From contig NC_087062.1 in the NCBI RefSeq assembly GCF_963678635.1, forward strand, positions 90,371,845-90,435,844: DNA of 64,000 bases. The letters are read 5' to 3'. Source of the stretch: Symsagittifera roscoffensis. Taxonomy: Eukaryota > Xenacoelomorpha > Acoela > Convolutidae. The notes under the pieces were generated by a model. It was not told where the DNA came from. It saw nothing but the letters and a program-made list of their open reading frames with translations, and searched no databases. Both the position numbers and the translations under genes were made by a program. Shown here in pieces: positions 39,870 through 48,698 of the stretch. Each line of letters begins with the position of its first letter. The first letter of the stretch is position 1.

Positions 39870-41348
39870 GTGAAGGATCCAGAGTTGATCGTATACAGTT
39901 TCCGAGGACAACTGCAATGCCGGATGCGAGGCAAGCGCGAGGGCCCCATCGAAACTTACCCCAAGTTTTGGAACTTGAATCCCTTGGCAGCCAATGGACA
40001 AGAAATCTTGAGAATTCCTGCATGGACGAAAAGTTTCGAGTTAGTGAAAAAGGAGCTGGAGGCAATATTGGAGAGAGAAGCCCTACCAACGAGCATTCCC
40101 GAGTTCCCCATAGTGAGGAGAATGACCCTAGGGATGAAAAGTTCCCTGGTTGTCCCGTCCCCTTACGCGAGAACCACGACCGAAGAACGGCAGAACGAGT
40201 TTACCGACGGCTGGGATCCGCTCTTCATCGGCTATACTGCAGCGATTTATTTCCATACTAGCGATGTGAAGATAAACTCATGGACGGCTCAAGCCAAGAA
40301 AATCAGAGGGTCGATGCCCCCTAAATTCGAAGTGCGAGATACCTTGAGAGTACTTAAGCGGGCAGGCCTAGAGAACCAGCTGCCGGCATGGGACGACGGC
40401 AGGATGATAGTGGAGGAAGGGCATGTCGCACTGAAAGCAGACGCGATGCTGTTTGCCACAAGGAGATACCGGGCACCTTACGGACTAGAGCTGATGGAGC
40501 GGAATAGAGAAGGAAAGAAGCTAGATGCAGCAGGTCCATTGTACGTGGCACTGACAGAACATGAGGCGACGAGTTCAACGACACCATCACCCCTTCCAGT
40601 AGACACCCCTGGGGATAAAAAGAGTGGCACCGTGGCAGATCGATTCAAGAGGATTTTTGAGAGAAGGGAAGCAGAGTCAGGAGACGAGAGCATGGATGAA
40701 ACTCTCAGTGAGGCAGGAGAGGACATGGAGGTGGGAAACACACCGGAGCAGAAGCCAACGGAAGTGGAATTTACAGCGCAGGAACTGTTGAAAGATCTGA
40801 GTGAAGAAAACTGGGCAGATACTCCCACGCCACCTTTGACCTCGTCCCCCCGCAAGTACCCAGAGATGTCATTGACAAGCGAGAATCCCAACATGGGAAT
40901 GATCTTCTTGAGTGCGGAGAGAAGGGAAAAGAATACCTTCGAGGGAAACAGAGACGCCTTCCTGGGCACTCTGGATGGAGATGCTTGGCAAAAGTTCTTG
41001 AGCGATTTCAATCGAGAAGTGGATGAAGACACCACATTGGATAATTTCAAAGAGGAGCTGTGGGACACGGTGGTGAAGTTTGGTGAGCCTGTCCTGATGG
41101 GGACGGGTTTGGAAGAGAAAGCCAGAGTAGAACTACTGAACAAGATGGTCGAGTTGAGGAAGTCAAGAAAGACCAGAGAAGACAAATGTAAAGACAGCTC
41201 TACTCCGAAACAGAAAACTGACAATAAAATAATTAAGTATACAAGGGGGGATAAGGTAGGAACTAGTAATATGATTAAAAGTACTAATATCCTTAAGGCT
41301 CGATCAGGGGGGAGGCAAGAGTCGGCTGGAGAACACCAAGTTGAATAA
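39870..41348 (+). CDS. accessory ORF 4, N-terminal part, ending in first copy of the 1.33-kb duplication
   Basis: 492 codons. The first 120 residues are unique, with a conserved-looking FTDGWDPLFIGYTAAIY stretch. From residue ~121 on, the sequence lies in the first copy of a 1,333-bp tandem duplication. The region around 230-330 is acidic and low in complexity, followed by a Lys/Arg-rich tail. The frame stops at TAA 41,346, where the second copy has TCA, so the stop is a single-base lesion in this copy. No function recognised. Confidence 0.6.
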   Translation: MKDPELIVYSFRGQLQCRMRGKREGPIETYPKFWNLNPLAANGQEILRIPAWTKSFELVKKELEAILEREALPTSIPEFPIVRRMTLGMKSSLVVPSPYARTTTEERQNEFTDGWDPLFIGYTAAIYFHTSDVKINSWTAQAKKIRGSMPPKFEVRDTLRVLKRAGLENQLPAWDDGRMIVEEGHVALKADAMLFATRRYRAPYGLELMERNREGKKLDAAGPLYVALTEHEATSSTTPSPLPVDTPGDKKSGTVADRFKRIFERREAESGDESMDETLSEAGEDMEVGNTPEQKPTEVEFTAQELLKDLSEENWADTPTPPLTSSPRKYPEMSLTSENPNMGMIFLSAERREKNTFEGNRDAFLGTLDGDAWQKFLSDFNREVDEDTTLDNFKEELWDTVVKFGEPVLMGTGLEEKARVELLNKMVELRKSRKTREDKCKDSSTPKQKTDNKIIKYTRGDKVGTSNMIKSTNILKARSGGRQESAGEHQVE

Positions 41349-42894
41349 GTGATGATAACGGCGACGCCCCCAAACAAAGACATGAGGTCTCGCAAGAGGA
41401 AGAGAGACGTGGAGGGATTGGGCAGTCCTTCAGCTGACGCGGTCTCGGAAAAAGACTTGAGAGAGACGGCCCCCATGGTTCTGGCGCGATGGAAGACGGC
41501 AGCCTACAAGAGTAGCTATGAACCGAGGAAACTGCTCGACATAGAAAAAGAAATGGAGAATCGGCTATACTGCAGCGATTTATTTCCATACTAGCGATGT
41601 GAAGATAAACTCATGGACGACTCAAGCCAAGAAAATCAGAGGGTCGATGCCCCCTAAATTCGAAGTGCGAGATACCTTGAGAGTACTTAAGCGGGCAGGC
41701 CTAGAGAACCAGCTGCCGGCATGGGACGACGGCAGGATGATAGTGGAGGAAGGGCATGTCGCACTGAAAGCAGACGCGATGCTGTTTGCCACAAGGAGAT
41801 ACCGGGCACCTTACGGACTAGAGCTGATGGAGCGGAATAGAGAAGGAAAGAAGCTAGATGCAGCAGGTCCATTGTACGTGGCATTGACAGAACATGAGGC
41901 GACGAGTTCAACGACACCATCACCCCTTCCAGTAGACACCCCTGGGGATAAAAAGAGTGGCACCGTGGCAGATCGATTCAAGAGGATATTTGAGAGAAGG
42001 GAAGCAGAGTCAGGAGACGAGAGCATGGATGAAACTCTCAGTGAGGCAGGAGAGGACATGGAGGTGGGAAACACACCGGAGCAGAAGCCAACGGAAGTGG
42101 AATTCACAGCGCAGGAACTGTTGAAAGATCTGAGTGAAGAAAACTGGGCAGATACTCCCACGCCACCTTTGACCTCGTCCCCCGCAAGTACCCAGAGATG
42201 TCATTGACAAGCGAGAATCCCAACATGGGAATGATCTTCTTGAGTGCGGAGAGAAGGGAAAAGAATACCTTCGAGGGAAACAGAGACGCCTTCCTGGGCA
42301 CTCTGGATGGAGATGCTTGGCAAAAGTTCTTGAGCGATTTCAATCGAGAAGTGGATGAAGACACCACATTGGATAATTTCAAAGAGGAGCTGTGGGACAC
42401 GGTGGTGAAGTTTGGTGAGCCTGTCCTGATGGGGACGGGTTTGGAAGAGAAAGCCAGAGTAGAACTACTGAACAAGATGGTCGAGTTGAGGAAGTCAAGA
42501 AAGACCAGAGAAGACAAATGTAAAGACAGCTCTACTCCGAAACAGAAAACTGACAATAAAATAATTAAGTATACAAGGGGGGATAAGGTAGGAACTAGTA
42601 ATATGATTAAAAGTACTAATATCCTTAAGGCTCGATCAGGGGGGAGGCAAGAGTCGGCTGGAGAACACCAAGTTGAATCAGTGATGATAACGGCGACGCC
42701 CCCAAACAAAGACATGAGGTCTCGCAAGAGGAAGAGAGACGTGGAGGGATTGGGCAGTCCTTCAGCTGACGCGGTCTCGGAAAAAGACTTGAGAGAGACG
42801 GCCCCCATGGTTCTGGCGCGATGGAAGACGGCAGCCTACAAGAGTAGCTATGAACCGAGGAAACTGCTCGACATAGAAAAAGAAATGGAGAATC
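40230..42894 (+). repeat. 1.33-kb tandem duplication inside accessory ORF 4
   Basis: Copy 1 is 40,230-41,562 (1,333 bp), copy 2 is 41,563-42,894 (1,332 bp). By reading I find about five substitutions and one base lost from a C6 run (copy 1 at about 40,846, copy 2 with C5 at about 42,178). The breakpoints share the three bases atc. The decayed relative shows no such duplication, so it is recent and specific to this copy. Confidence 0.9.
41599..42207 (+). pseudogene. duplicated accessory ORF 4 segment, frameshifted
   Basis: 202 codons that repeat the middle of the preceding frame (residues KINSWT to LTSSP). The loss of one C in the C-run near 42,178 shifts the frame, which then ends at 42,207. 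The ATG used here is internal to the duplicated sequence and is not a natural start. Confidence 0.7.
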
Positions 42895-44030
42895 CCACTA
42901 GTTCAGTGACAGAGGAGGATTTCAAACCTCAGAGAATAAAAATGAAGCGAGGTTCGACGAGCGGGCAGACCTGGGAAGTAGATGTTGGCAAAGAATGGGT
43001 CTCAAGTGAACATCAGGCTGTTGGGAAACAAGTGACCAGTGATCCTCTTGAGAAAAGTAAAACCAGAAATACCTCCCGACCGTGGTGGATAGCCCTCGAG
43101 ACATTGAAGGAGATGGAAGACTGTTTGAAGAAATTGAACAGTGGAGTGGCTCGCAAACGACACAGTTGGGCCACCCAGCAGAAGGCTGAGGTTAACAAGA
43201 TAGAGTTGGCGAACCAGCTGAAGAGATCCTGGCAGAACTTATTGAAGGATCATTTTGAAGAGGCGATGAGGACACCCTCATCGGCACCACCGCTGATGGC
43301 GAATCCCTTTATCAGGACTGCAGGACAACTGATGTTCGCGTGGAGCCTGTTGGGGATAGAGCTGGAAACGCTGACTTCGTGCGATAAGTTGAAGTTAGGA
43401 GGCAAAAATCTAGAGATATACCGAATGCTGATGCAGCACGTTGCCAGGGACAACTCAGGCTTGAGTCTGGCAAGAAGGAAAGATGCAACCTGTTTCTTGA
43501 GGTGGACGATGTCGATGATGACTGACAGCACCATCCTAGCATGTCATCAGAGGGCAGTCGGAAGCAAGACGCTGGAAAGGAGAGTCTCCACAGTCATCTT
43601 GAATGTGTATCAGAGCACTGGGATAGAGAAGGAGGATGGTTCTAGGCAATCTCTGGAGAGCCATAGGAAGTTGGATGAGATACGGAGGTTCTACAACAAG
43701 AAATTCGAAGAGGAACACGACGTTCACCGCAACCTGGCTTCGTCAGGGGAGTACTTGAAACTCAACAAAAAGGGAGAGTACCAATATGTTTCTGGAGTAA
43801 TGGGAATGGCGTACAACCCCTTCTTGGACCTGGAAGCTGGAGGTGCCCACAGAAACTATGAAGTGGCGGAGCTGCTGAAGTTCTGGACAGAGAAGATAGT
43901 GGAGATAGACACTGTGGAGAGAGAGAGACCTAGCCTGGGTCTGGTTCTTGAGGGGACGCCGGAAGTGATAAGTGTGTCACGCTCAAGTAAAAGAGTGGAG
44001 CTAAAAATGGGTGACGGAGTGGCGTGTTGA
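42198..44030 (+). CDS. accessory ORF 4, C-terminal part
   Basis: 610 codons. Residues 1-232 repeat the end of the first copy of the duplication. The remainder is unique: a Trp-rich helical region (RPWWIALETLKEMED), a segment MANPFIRTAGQLMFAWSLLG, and GEYQYVSGVMGMAYNPF near 530-550. The last two are kept in the decayed relative at 20,897-21,542. The frame ends at TGA 44,028-44,030, while the neighbouring frame is open and continues a region that is also conserved in the relative. The stop is therefore probably due to a small indel. Function unknown. Confidence 0.6.
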   Translation: MSLTSENPNMGMIFLSAERREKNTFEGNRDAFLGTLDGDAWQKFLSDFNREVDEDTTLDNFKEELWDTVVKFGEPVLMGTGLEEKARVELLNKMVELRKSRKTREDKCKDSSTPKQKTDNKIIKYTRGDKVGTSNMIKSTNILKARSGGRQESAGEHQVESVMITATPPNKDMRSRKRKRDVEGLGSPSADAVSEKDLRETAPMVLARWKTAAYKSSYEPRKLLDIEKEMENPTSSVTEEDFKPQRIKMKRGSTSGQTWEVDVGKEWVSSEHQAVGKQVTSDPLEKSKTRNTSRPWWIALETLKEMEDCLKKLNSGVARKRHSWATQQKAEVNKIELANQLKRSWQNLLKDHFEEAMRTPSSAPPLMANPFIRTAGQLMFAWSLLGIELETLTSCDKLKLGGKNLEIYRMLMQHVARDNSGLSLARRKDATCFLRWTMSMMTDSTILACHQRAVGSKTLERRVSTVILNVYQSTGIEKEDGSRQSLESHRKLDEIRRFYNKKFEEEHDVHRNLASSGEYLKLNKKGEYQYVSGVMGMAYNPFLDLEAGGAHRNYEVAELLKFWTEKIVEIDTVERERPSLGLVLEGTPEVISVSRSSKRVELKMGDGVAC

Positions 44031-45841
44031 TCACGAATCTGGGAGTGGTATGGAAATTACTCAGACCCTCCTGGTGTCCACATCCCCATGCAAGTCTGAT
44101 TGAGGAGGTCACTGAGCGAGTGAGATTGGCACCGACAGAGGATGGGGACTTGGCGACCTTGAGTATAGTACACAAACTGATCCTGCCTCAGATGAAAGAA
44201 TCAAGTGAGGTGACAAGTGGAACAGGGTCGGTGAAGAGGATGGAGCCGGGCAGTTGTCTTGATTCGACATGCAGCAACGGCGAGCATACTTGTGATGGAC
44301 GATCATGCGTCAGGATACAGTCTTTCCAGAAGGAGGACCTCATTACCTGGTTTGAGGATATCATCGAAAGGGAGAAGAGTGAGATACAGATAGTGGCTGA
44401 ATGTTACGCGAGTACCACCGTGAACCTAGCGACAGCCTTGGGATTCTTCTCAAGAATGTGTAGTCTCCAGTCACTGGAGAGGCTAGAGTCAGAACACCAC
44501 CTGGTGACCGCGTTAAGCGTGGAATCGTGACCCGGAGTGCTACAAGTGAACCAGAAGCACATCAAGAGTTGGAAGATCGGACTCGAGGCGGAGATGGGAT
44601 TTCCCATGAGCGAAGCCTATGGATTGCCTCTAAATGCAAAATCCTTAGTGGGGTCAGTGCTGGCTAATCTATGTGGGAGCCACTATCCACTACACATGGC
44701 GATGGTGGAGGTGTCCAGCCAGAGGGTAGTGATAGACAACGCCTTCTCAGTGCCCAAGTGCGTGAGATTAGCTCGGATGTCACACCATTCACACAAGCTG
44801 CTGAGGAAGATCCGAGGAGCAGTACCAAAGGAACAAAGAGATGACTTGAGTGAAATCTGGGGTGAAGAACTCCTAGGCTTGGAGAGCGAAAACACAAGTG
44901 ATCACGGGAGACAGAACGTGGTGGGGAAGCCCGCAGTAGGTGCTCCAAGCTCGGAAGAAGTCGACGTGATACACGAGAAAATGATGGAACTTGAGCCTCT
45001 CCTAGAAGCTTCGGGAGAACGCAACCTTAGAAGCATCGACCTCACGCATGGGGATTGTCCATGCCACTGTCTGGTGCAGACAGTGTGGTACCCGGACCGC
45101 GCCAATCTCTGTCTGATCTGGGACGTAGAAGAAATTAAGTCACTGGGACTACCGGAGCATCGACAAAAGGTGACCATCCTGGTGGTGAGCACGATGCTGG
45201 CTCTGCGATGGATTGAGGAGAACATAGCGAAGTACAGAGAATCGAGAGCGCCAACAGCTGAGTCGATTCATGCTATAGATTACAGCAGGAGACTGGAGTT
45301 GTTCGAGACTGCATGCAAGGTATTCGCCATACCAATGCAAGTCAGACACATATGGAGCCGCCTGAGATTCTTTCCTTGGTTTCGTGCGACGTTAACATCC
45401 TGGTTGTATGTAGTGACAAAGGACCACATGAGGAAACATCAAAAGGAAAATCGACAATTCCAAGCTGAAATAGGACCAGATGCCTTTAAGAGACCTCTGC
45501 TAACCCATCGAAATGCGATCACGGCGGGGTGGAAAAGAGTGGGCAGAGTATCCAGAGACAATTCTAGAGCGAGGGAAACGATACTGGAGGAGGACCTGGC
45601 GAGGAATGTAAGCATGAGTCTTCACAACTCCTTCTGCTTGAACCGGGAGTCGAAGATGAAGAGCCTACCAAGTCAATTGAAGAGGTTGCAAGAGCAGAGG
45701 GAGTGGATGCGATCCTATGAACAGCTGAAGGCCTGGGAGGAAATTGTGATCAGCTCCGATGACGAAGAGGCACTATTGGAACAAATTACAGTGCCAAGAA
45801 CACCGGTATCGGGTACCTCGAAGGCGAAGAACACGAGGTGA
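44024..45841 (+). CDS. accessory ORF 5, unknown, one internal TGA
   Basis: One reading frame from 44,024 to 45,841 with a single TGA at 44,528-44,530, giving pieces of 168 and 436 codons. The first piece has no ATG at its beginning, so it is likely the continuation of ORF 4. The protein contains two copies of a W-Y/C-P-x-x-x-A-x-L-I motif: SWCPHPHASLI near 44,070 and VWYPDRANLCLIWD near 45,090. Both are matched in the decayed relative. The C-terminal ~150 residues are basic with a LHNSFCLNRE motif shared with the relative and end in a SSDDEEALLEQ stretch resembling a SUMO-interaction motif. No known domain recognised. Confidence 0.6.
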
Positions 45842-46071
45842 GCCAGTGGCTCGAAAGGAAATTCTAGAGTCTTGAGTCTTGAGAGGGAGGGGGCTTGAGA
45901 GTGAACTTGGATGAAATCTGGGTTCACGAAAAAGAAATTTTAGACGAATAAGATATTGTTACTAATATGATAGATCTATTATATAAGTCAAATTGATGCA
46001 TGACAATTTCCTGACTGAATAAGACAAAAGAAATTTTAAAATTACCAGCTTAAAAAGCGGGGATTCATGGG
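45842..46071 (+). other. 3' untranslated part of element B with polypurine candidate
   Basis: 230 bp between the last accessory frame and the 3' LTR. The run aaaaagcgggga at 46,052-46,063 is purine apart from one C and lies 8 bp from the LTR, so it is the best candidate for the plus-strand priming tract. Confidence 0.5.
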
Positions 46072-47173
46072 TGCAGGTGTGTGCAGATTTTGATTGCTGT
46101 TTAGCGATAGTGTGAAAATTTTATATGGTTGTGAATTTTGGAAGGTAGATAAACATAAGTCCGATGCAAACTTCTGTAAATGACCACTGGCACTGTATCT
46201 TGAGCAACACTCGGTTCTCTGGGACTCACTGGCAGATGACAACACACGATGAGAACATCGATCTCGAGTCCGGGGAGTATGTGCCAGTCGGTCATGTCTG
46301 GAGGTTTGACCTTGAGAAACCCGTGATTTTGGAGTGAAATTTTAATTTTGGAAATTTCGAATGGAGCATGTCATGCTCAGTTTTCTCGAACCAAATGAAA
46401 ATGCAAAAGTCAAAAATCAGAACACCCGAATTAACAATTGCGGGAAACTACTCAAGAAAAAGGCAGGAAATTGCTATTCGCAATTTCTCGATACGAAATA
46501 TTAAGAGAGTAGAGCTGTCTTGTCCTGAAAACAGGAGATTAGAATACGGACTTGAGACAGAACGACTATTCGAATGGAAAGGAGTGAACTCTGAATGGAA
46601 GAGTGGACAACTCGAGTGTCCCAAAGGTTCATTCAGAGACTTTGATTCTAGAGACAAAACTTACTTCTGTTATTAAAACTAACTGGCATTAAAACTTATT
46701 TAGTTATATTACTTAATTCTCAAGCTGCTCATCTTTTACTTACTCCTCATACTCAAGTGCATCGATATGTGAGTTCCCAATTTAAATTTCTCGAGTGTAT
46801 TTTATGATAGTTATGTTGAGATAAGGCGAGTTTTAGGTTGATCCATCTGAAATGGATCAAAGATCCACTGTCCAATAAAAAGTAACTAAGCGGATTGTTC
46901 CGACCCGGTTTTTAACGGCGTTCATGTATTTTGGGTATTCCGAGACCTAAGTATGGGGACGTTTTTATTTCTAGAGTAGGGGGGGGGGGTTATTTTGGTA
47001 GTGGCCTTTAAGCTGTAATGGGTTCCAGTCTCATGTCGCAAGCGAACCGAATTGGCTCCGACCGTTCTTGAGGCGGAAAAACACAAGAGATAGTGTCCCT
47101 GACTCTTGAGCCAATGGTTATAGGGCCTATTTTTCTTAAGCCTCATATGTGACTAAAGTAGGCGACTGTTACA
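46072..47173 (+). repeat. 3' LTR of element B
   Basis: 1,102 bp, near identical to the 5' LTR. The differences I found are about seven single-base changes and a longer poly-G run near 46,979-46,989. The AATAAA signal is at 46,874-46,879. The sequence beyond 47,173 has no counterpart after the 5' LTR, which fixes the right border. Confidence 0.9.
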
Positions 47174-48522
47174 GACATTGAAAGGGACTGACCTGGGAGT
47201 ATGTGCATATGTGCCATTCCGCCGGATTGACACAGCCGAACCCTCCGCCGGATTGCGAACTCGTTATGAAAAGGAGGGTCGGAATGTTCTTGAATTTAAA
47301 ATTTTGCAGTTTCGAATCGCGGCCGAATATTTCCCGGAAATTGAGAAGAACGGCCATATTTGTCATAATAACACAGACTAAGGAATTAGCAAGACAAGAA
47401 TCAGTTGGAAGAAACGCTTTGAAATACGAAGCCTCTTATCGTGGAAACAAGACACGATAAGACGCTTACCGTGAAGAAACCATACGGAAGGAAGGTCCAG
47501 TGTGATATCCTGCGGGAAGATAAGAGAGTTATCTCTGAGGGAGAGTGGTTTTGGAGGCCCGTCGCTCAAAGACTTAGTAGACTGCAGAACTTACTTTTGA
47601 CCTGAGGTGATGCCCTGAGTAGCTGAATTAACTGCTATTTTATATTATATTTCAGAGCATGAGTAGCTAGAAAAGGAAAGGGTCAATCCATCTCCAATGG
47701 ATTTAGTATATAACTGTCATTAAACTAGCCCTTAACAGAGCAGAAAATCAATTGGCTAGGTCTAGACGGTGAAAAACGTAGAGTTTAGGTAACTGACGCC
47801 GGCCATTCGTCAATAGATGCTTTTTCTACGCTCCGTCACTATGTAGTATTTGAGCGAATGTTACATGTATTTAGTTCGTGTTTAGTGCGAATTTATGGAA
47901 TTCAGTCGTAGTCATATACTTGCTAAACGCCAACACAGAGTGGTTATTTACCAGGCAATACTTGTCTATGCCAGTTTTGGTAGTGGCGAAAGAAAGTTAT
48001 CCCTTTAGTGCAATTGAACGATTTTTATTTGGCAGATACATCAGTATCATTAACGAAAATGTTACATGGGAACTGCTGATAGTTAATTGTTTGTTAAGAC
48101 GGTTTATTTTTTGTTCCATAGTAAATCATTATCGGAAACAATTTTCTAGCCCTTGCTGCGAACTCGAGGGGACAAATTTGACCCCCCCTCCCTCCACTCC
48201 GTGAGTAATTATGAGGGACATCTTGCTACTGCTTAATCAATACAATGTACGGTTAACCGTGCAAAAGTTTTTTTATTAGCAAGCAAAACTTTTACGTTGA
48301 AAAAGCTTTAACATGATAAAATATAAAGGGATTTTGGAATTGGTGCTCAAAGAATTCGATGAAAGGAAATGCAATAAGCTAAAGTTAATTCTTTACATTA
48401 GAATTTAAAACTATTGGTTTGATCTAAATCTTGAATGGCAGTGTCCTTCCCCAGAGTTGTCCTACATTCTTAATGACAATTCATCATGATAGCGTTTTTC
48501 GGCTGACTAAATGTGTTTCTAG
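47174..48522 (+). other. intergenic region upstream of syntaxin coding exons
   Basis: About 1.35 kb. A decamer ccgccggatt occurs twice near 47,220-47,255. Short open frames (47,178-47,381, 47,878-48,204) have no recognisable content. A splice-acceptor-like tttctag at 48,516-48,522 just before the first coding exon suggests that a non-coding 5' exon and the promoter lie in or upstream of this region, possibly displaced by element B. Confidence 0.45.
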
Positions 48523-48530
48523 GGTTTGTA

Positions 48531-48698
48531 ATGGATCCAGATGACTCAGTTGCTTCTGAAACTTATTCCATTGGTATAGTCAGAGACCGCACGGAGGAAC
48601 TCAGAAATTGGGCTGATGAGCCTGACGGTCCAGTGGCTGATATAGAGATGGAGGGTGTAACTGGCAACTTTGATGATATAAAACAGTTCGCTTCCATG
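48531..48698 (+). CDS. syntaxin coding exon 1 (N-peptide)
   Basis: 56 codons ending in phase 0 at a gtatttt donor. It encodes an acidic N-terminus with the SM-protein-binding type motif DRTEELR, displaced 18 residues from the initiator. Confidence 0.8.

Larger units (their letters stand above)
23235..47173 (+). mobile_element. giant Ty3/gypsy-type LTR retroelement (element B)
   Basis: Bounded by two ~1.1-kb direct repeats that begin TG and end CA. The interior of 21.7 kb runs leader, gag, nucleocapsid, protease, RT, RNase H, integrase, macro-like frame, then about 10 kb of accessory frames. The order RT, RNase H, integrase is that of Ty3/gypsy. Typical members of the group are 5-8 kb, so this one is about three to four times larger. 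No target-site duplication is visible (catga before, gacat after). Reading between the LTRs I count about seven substitutions plus one poly-G length change, which implies a recent insertion. The open frames are nevertheless broken at several places and the integrase has an altered catalytic residue, so autonomous activity is doubtful. Confidence 0.9.

Noticed and set aside
40478-42808. Long minus-strand frames (332 and 234 codons) opposite accessory ORF 4
   Set aside because: They are Ser/Leu-rich mirror frames of the acidic/basic coding strand and are absent from the relative.
38572-45841. An envelope glycoprotein in the accessory region
   Set aside because: No signal peptide, no cysteine pattern, no furin-type site and no C-terminal membrane anchor were seen. 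The hydrophobic helix in ORF 3 is isolated.
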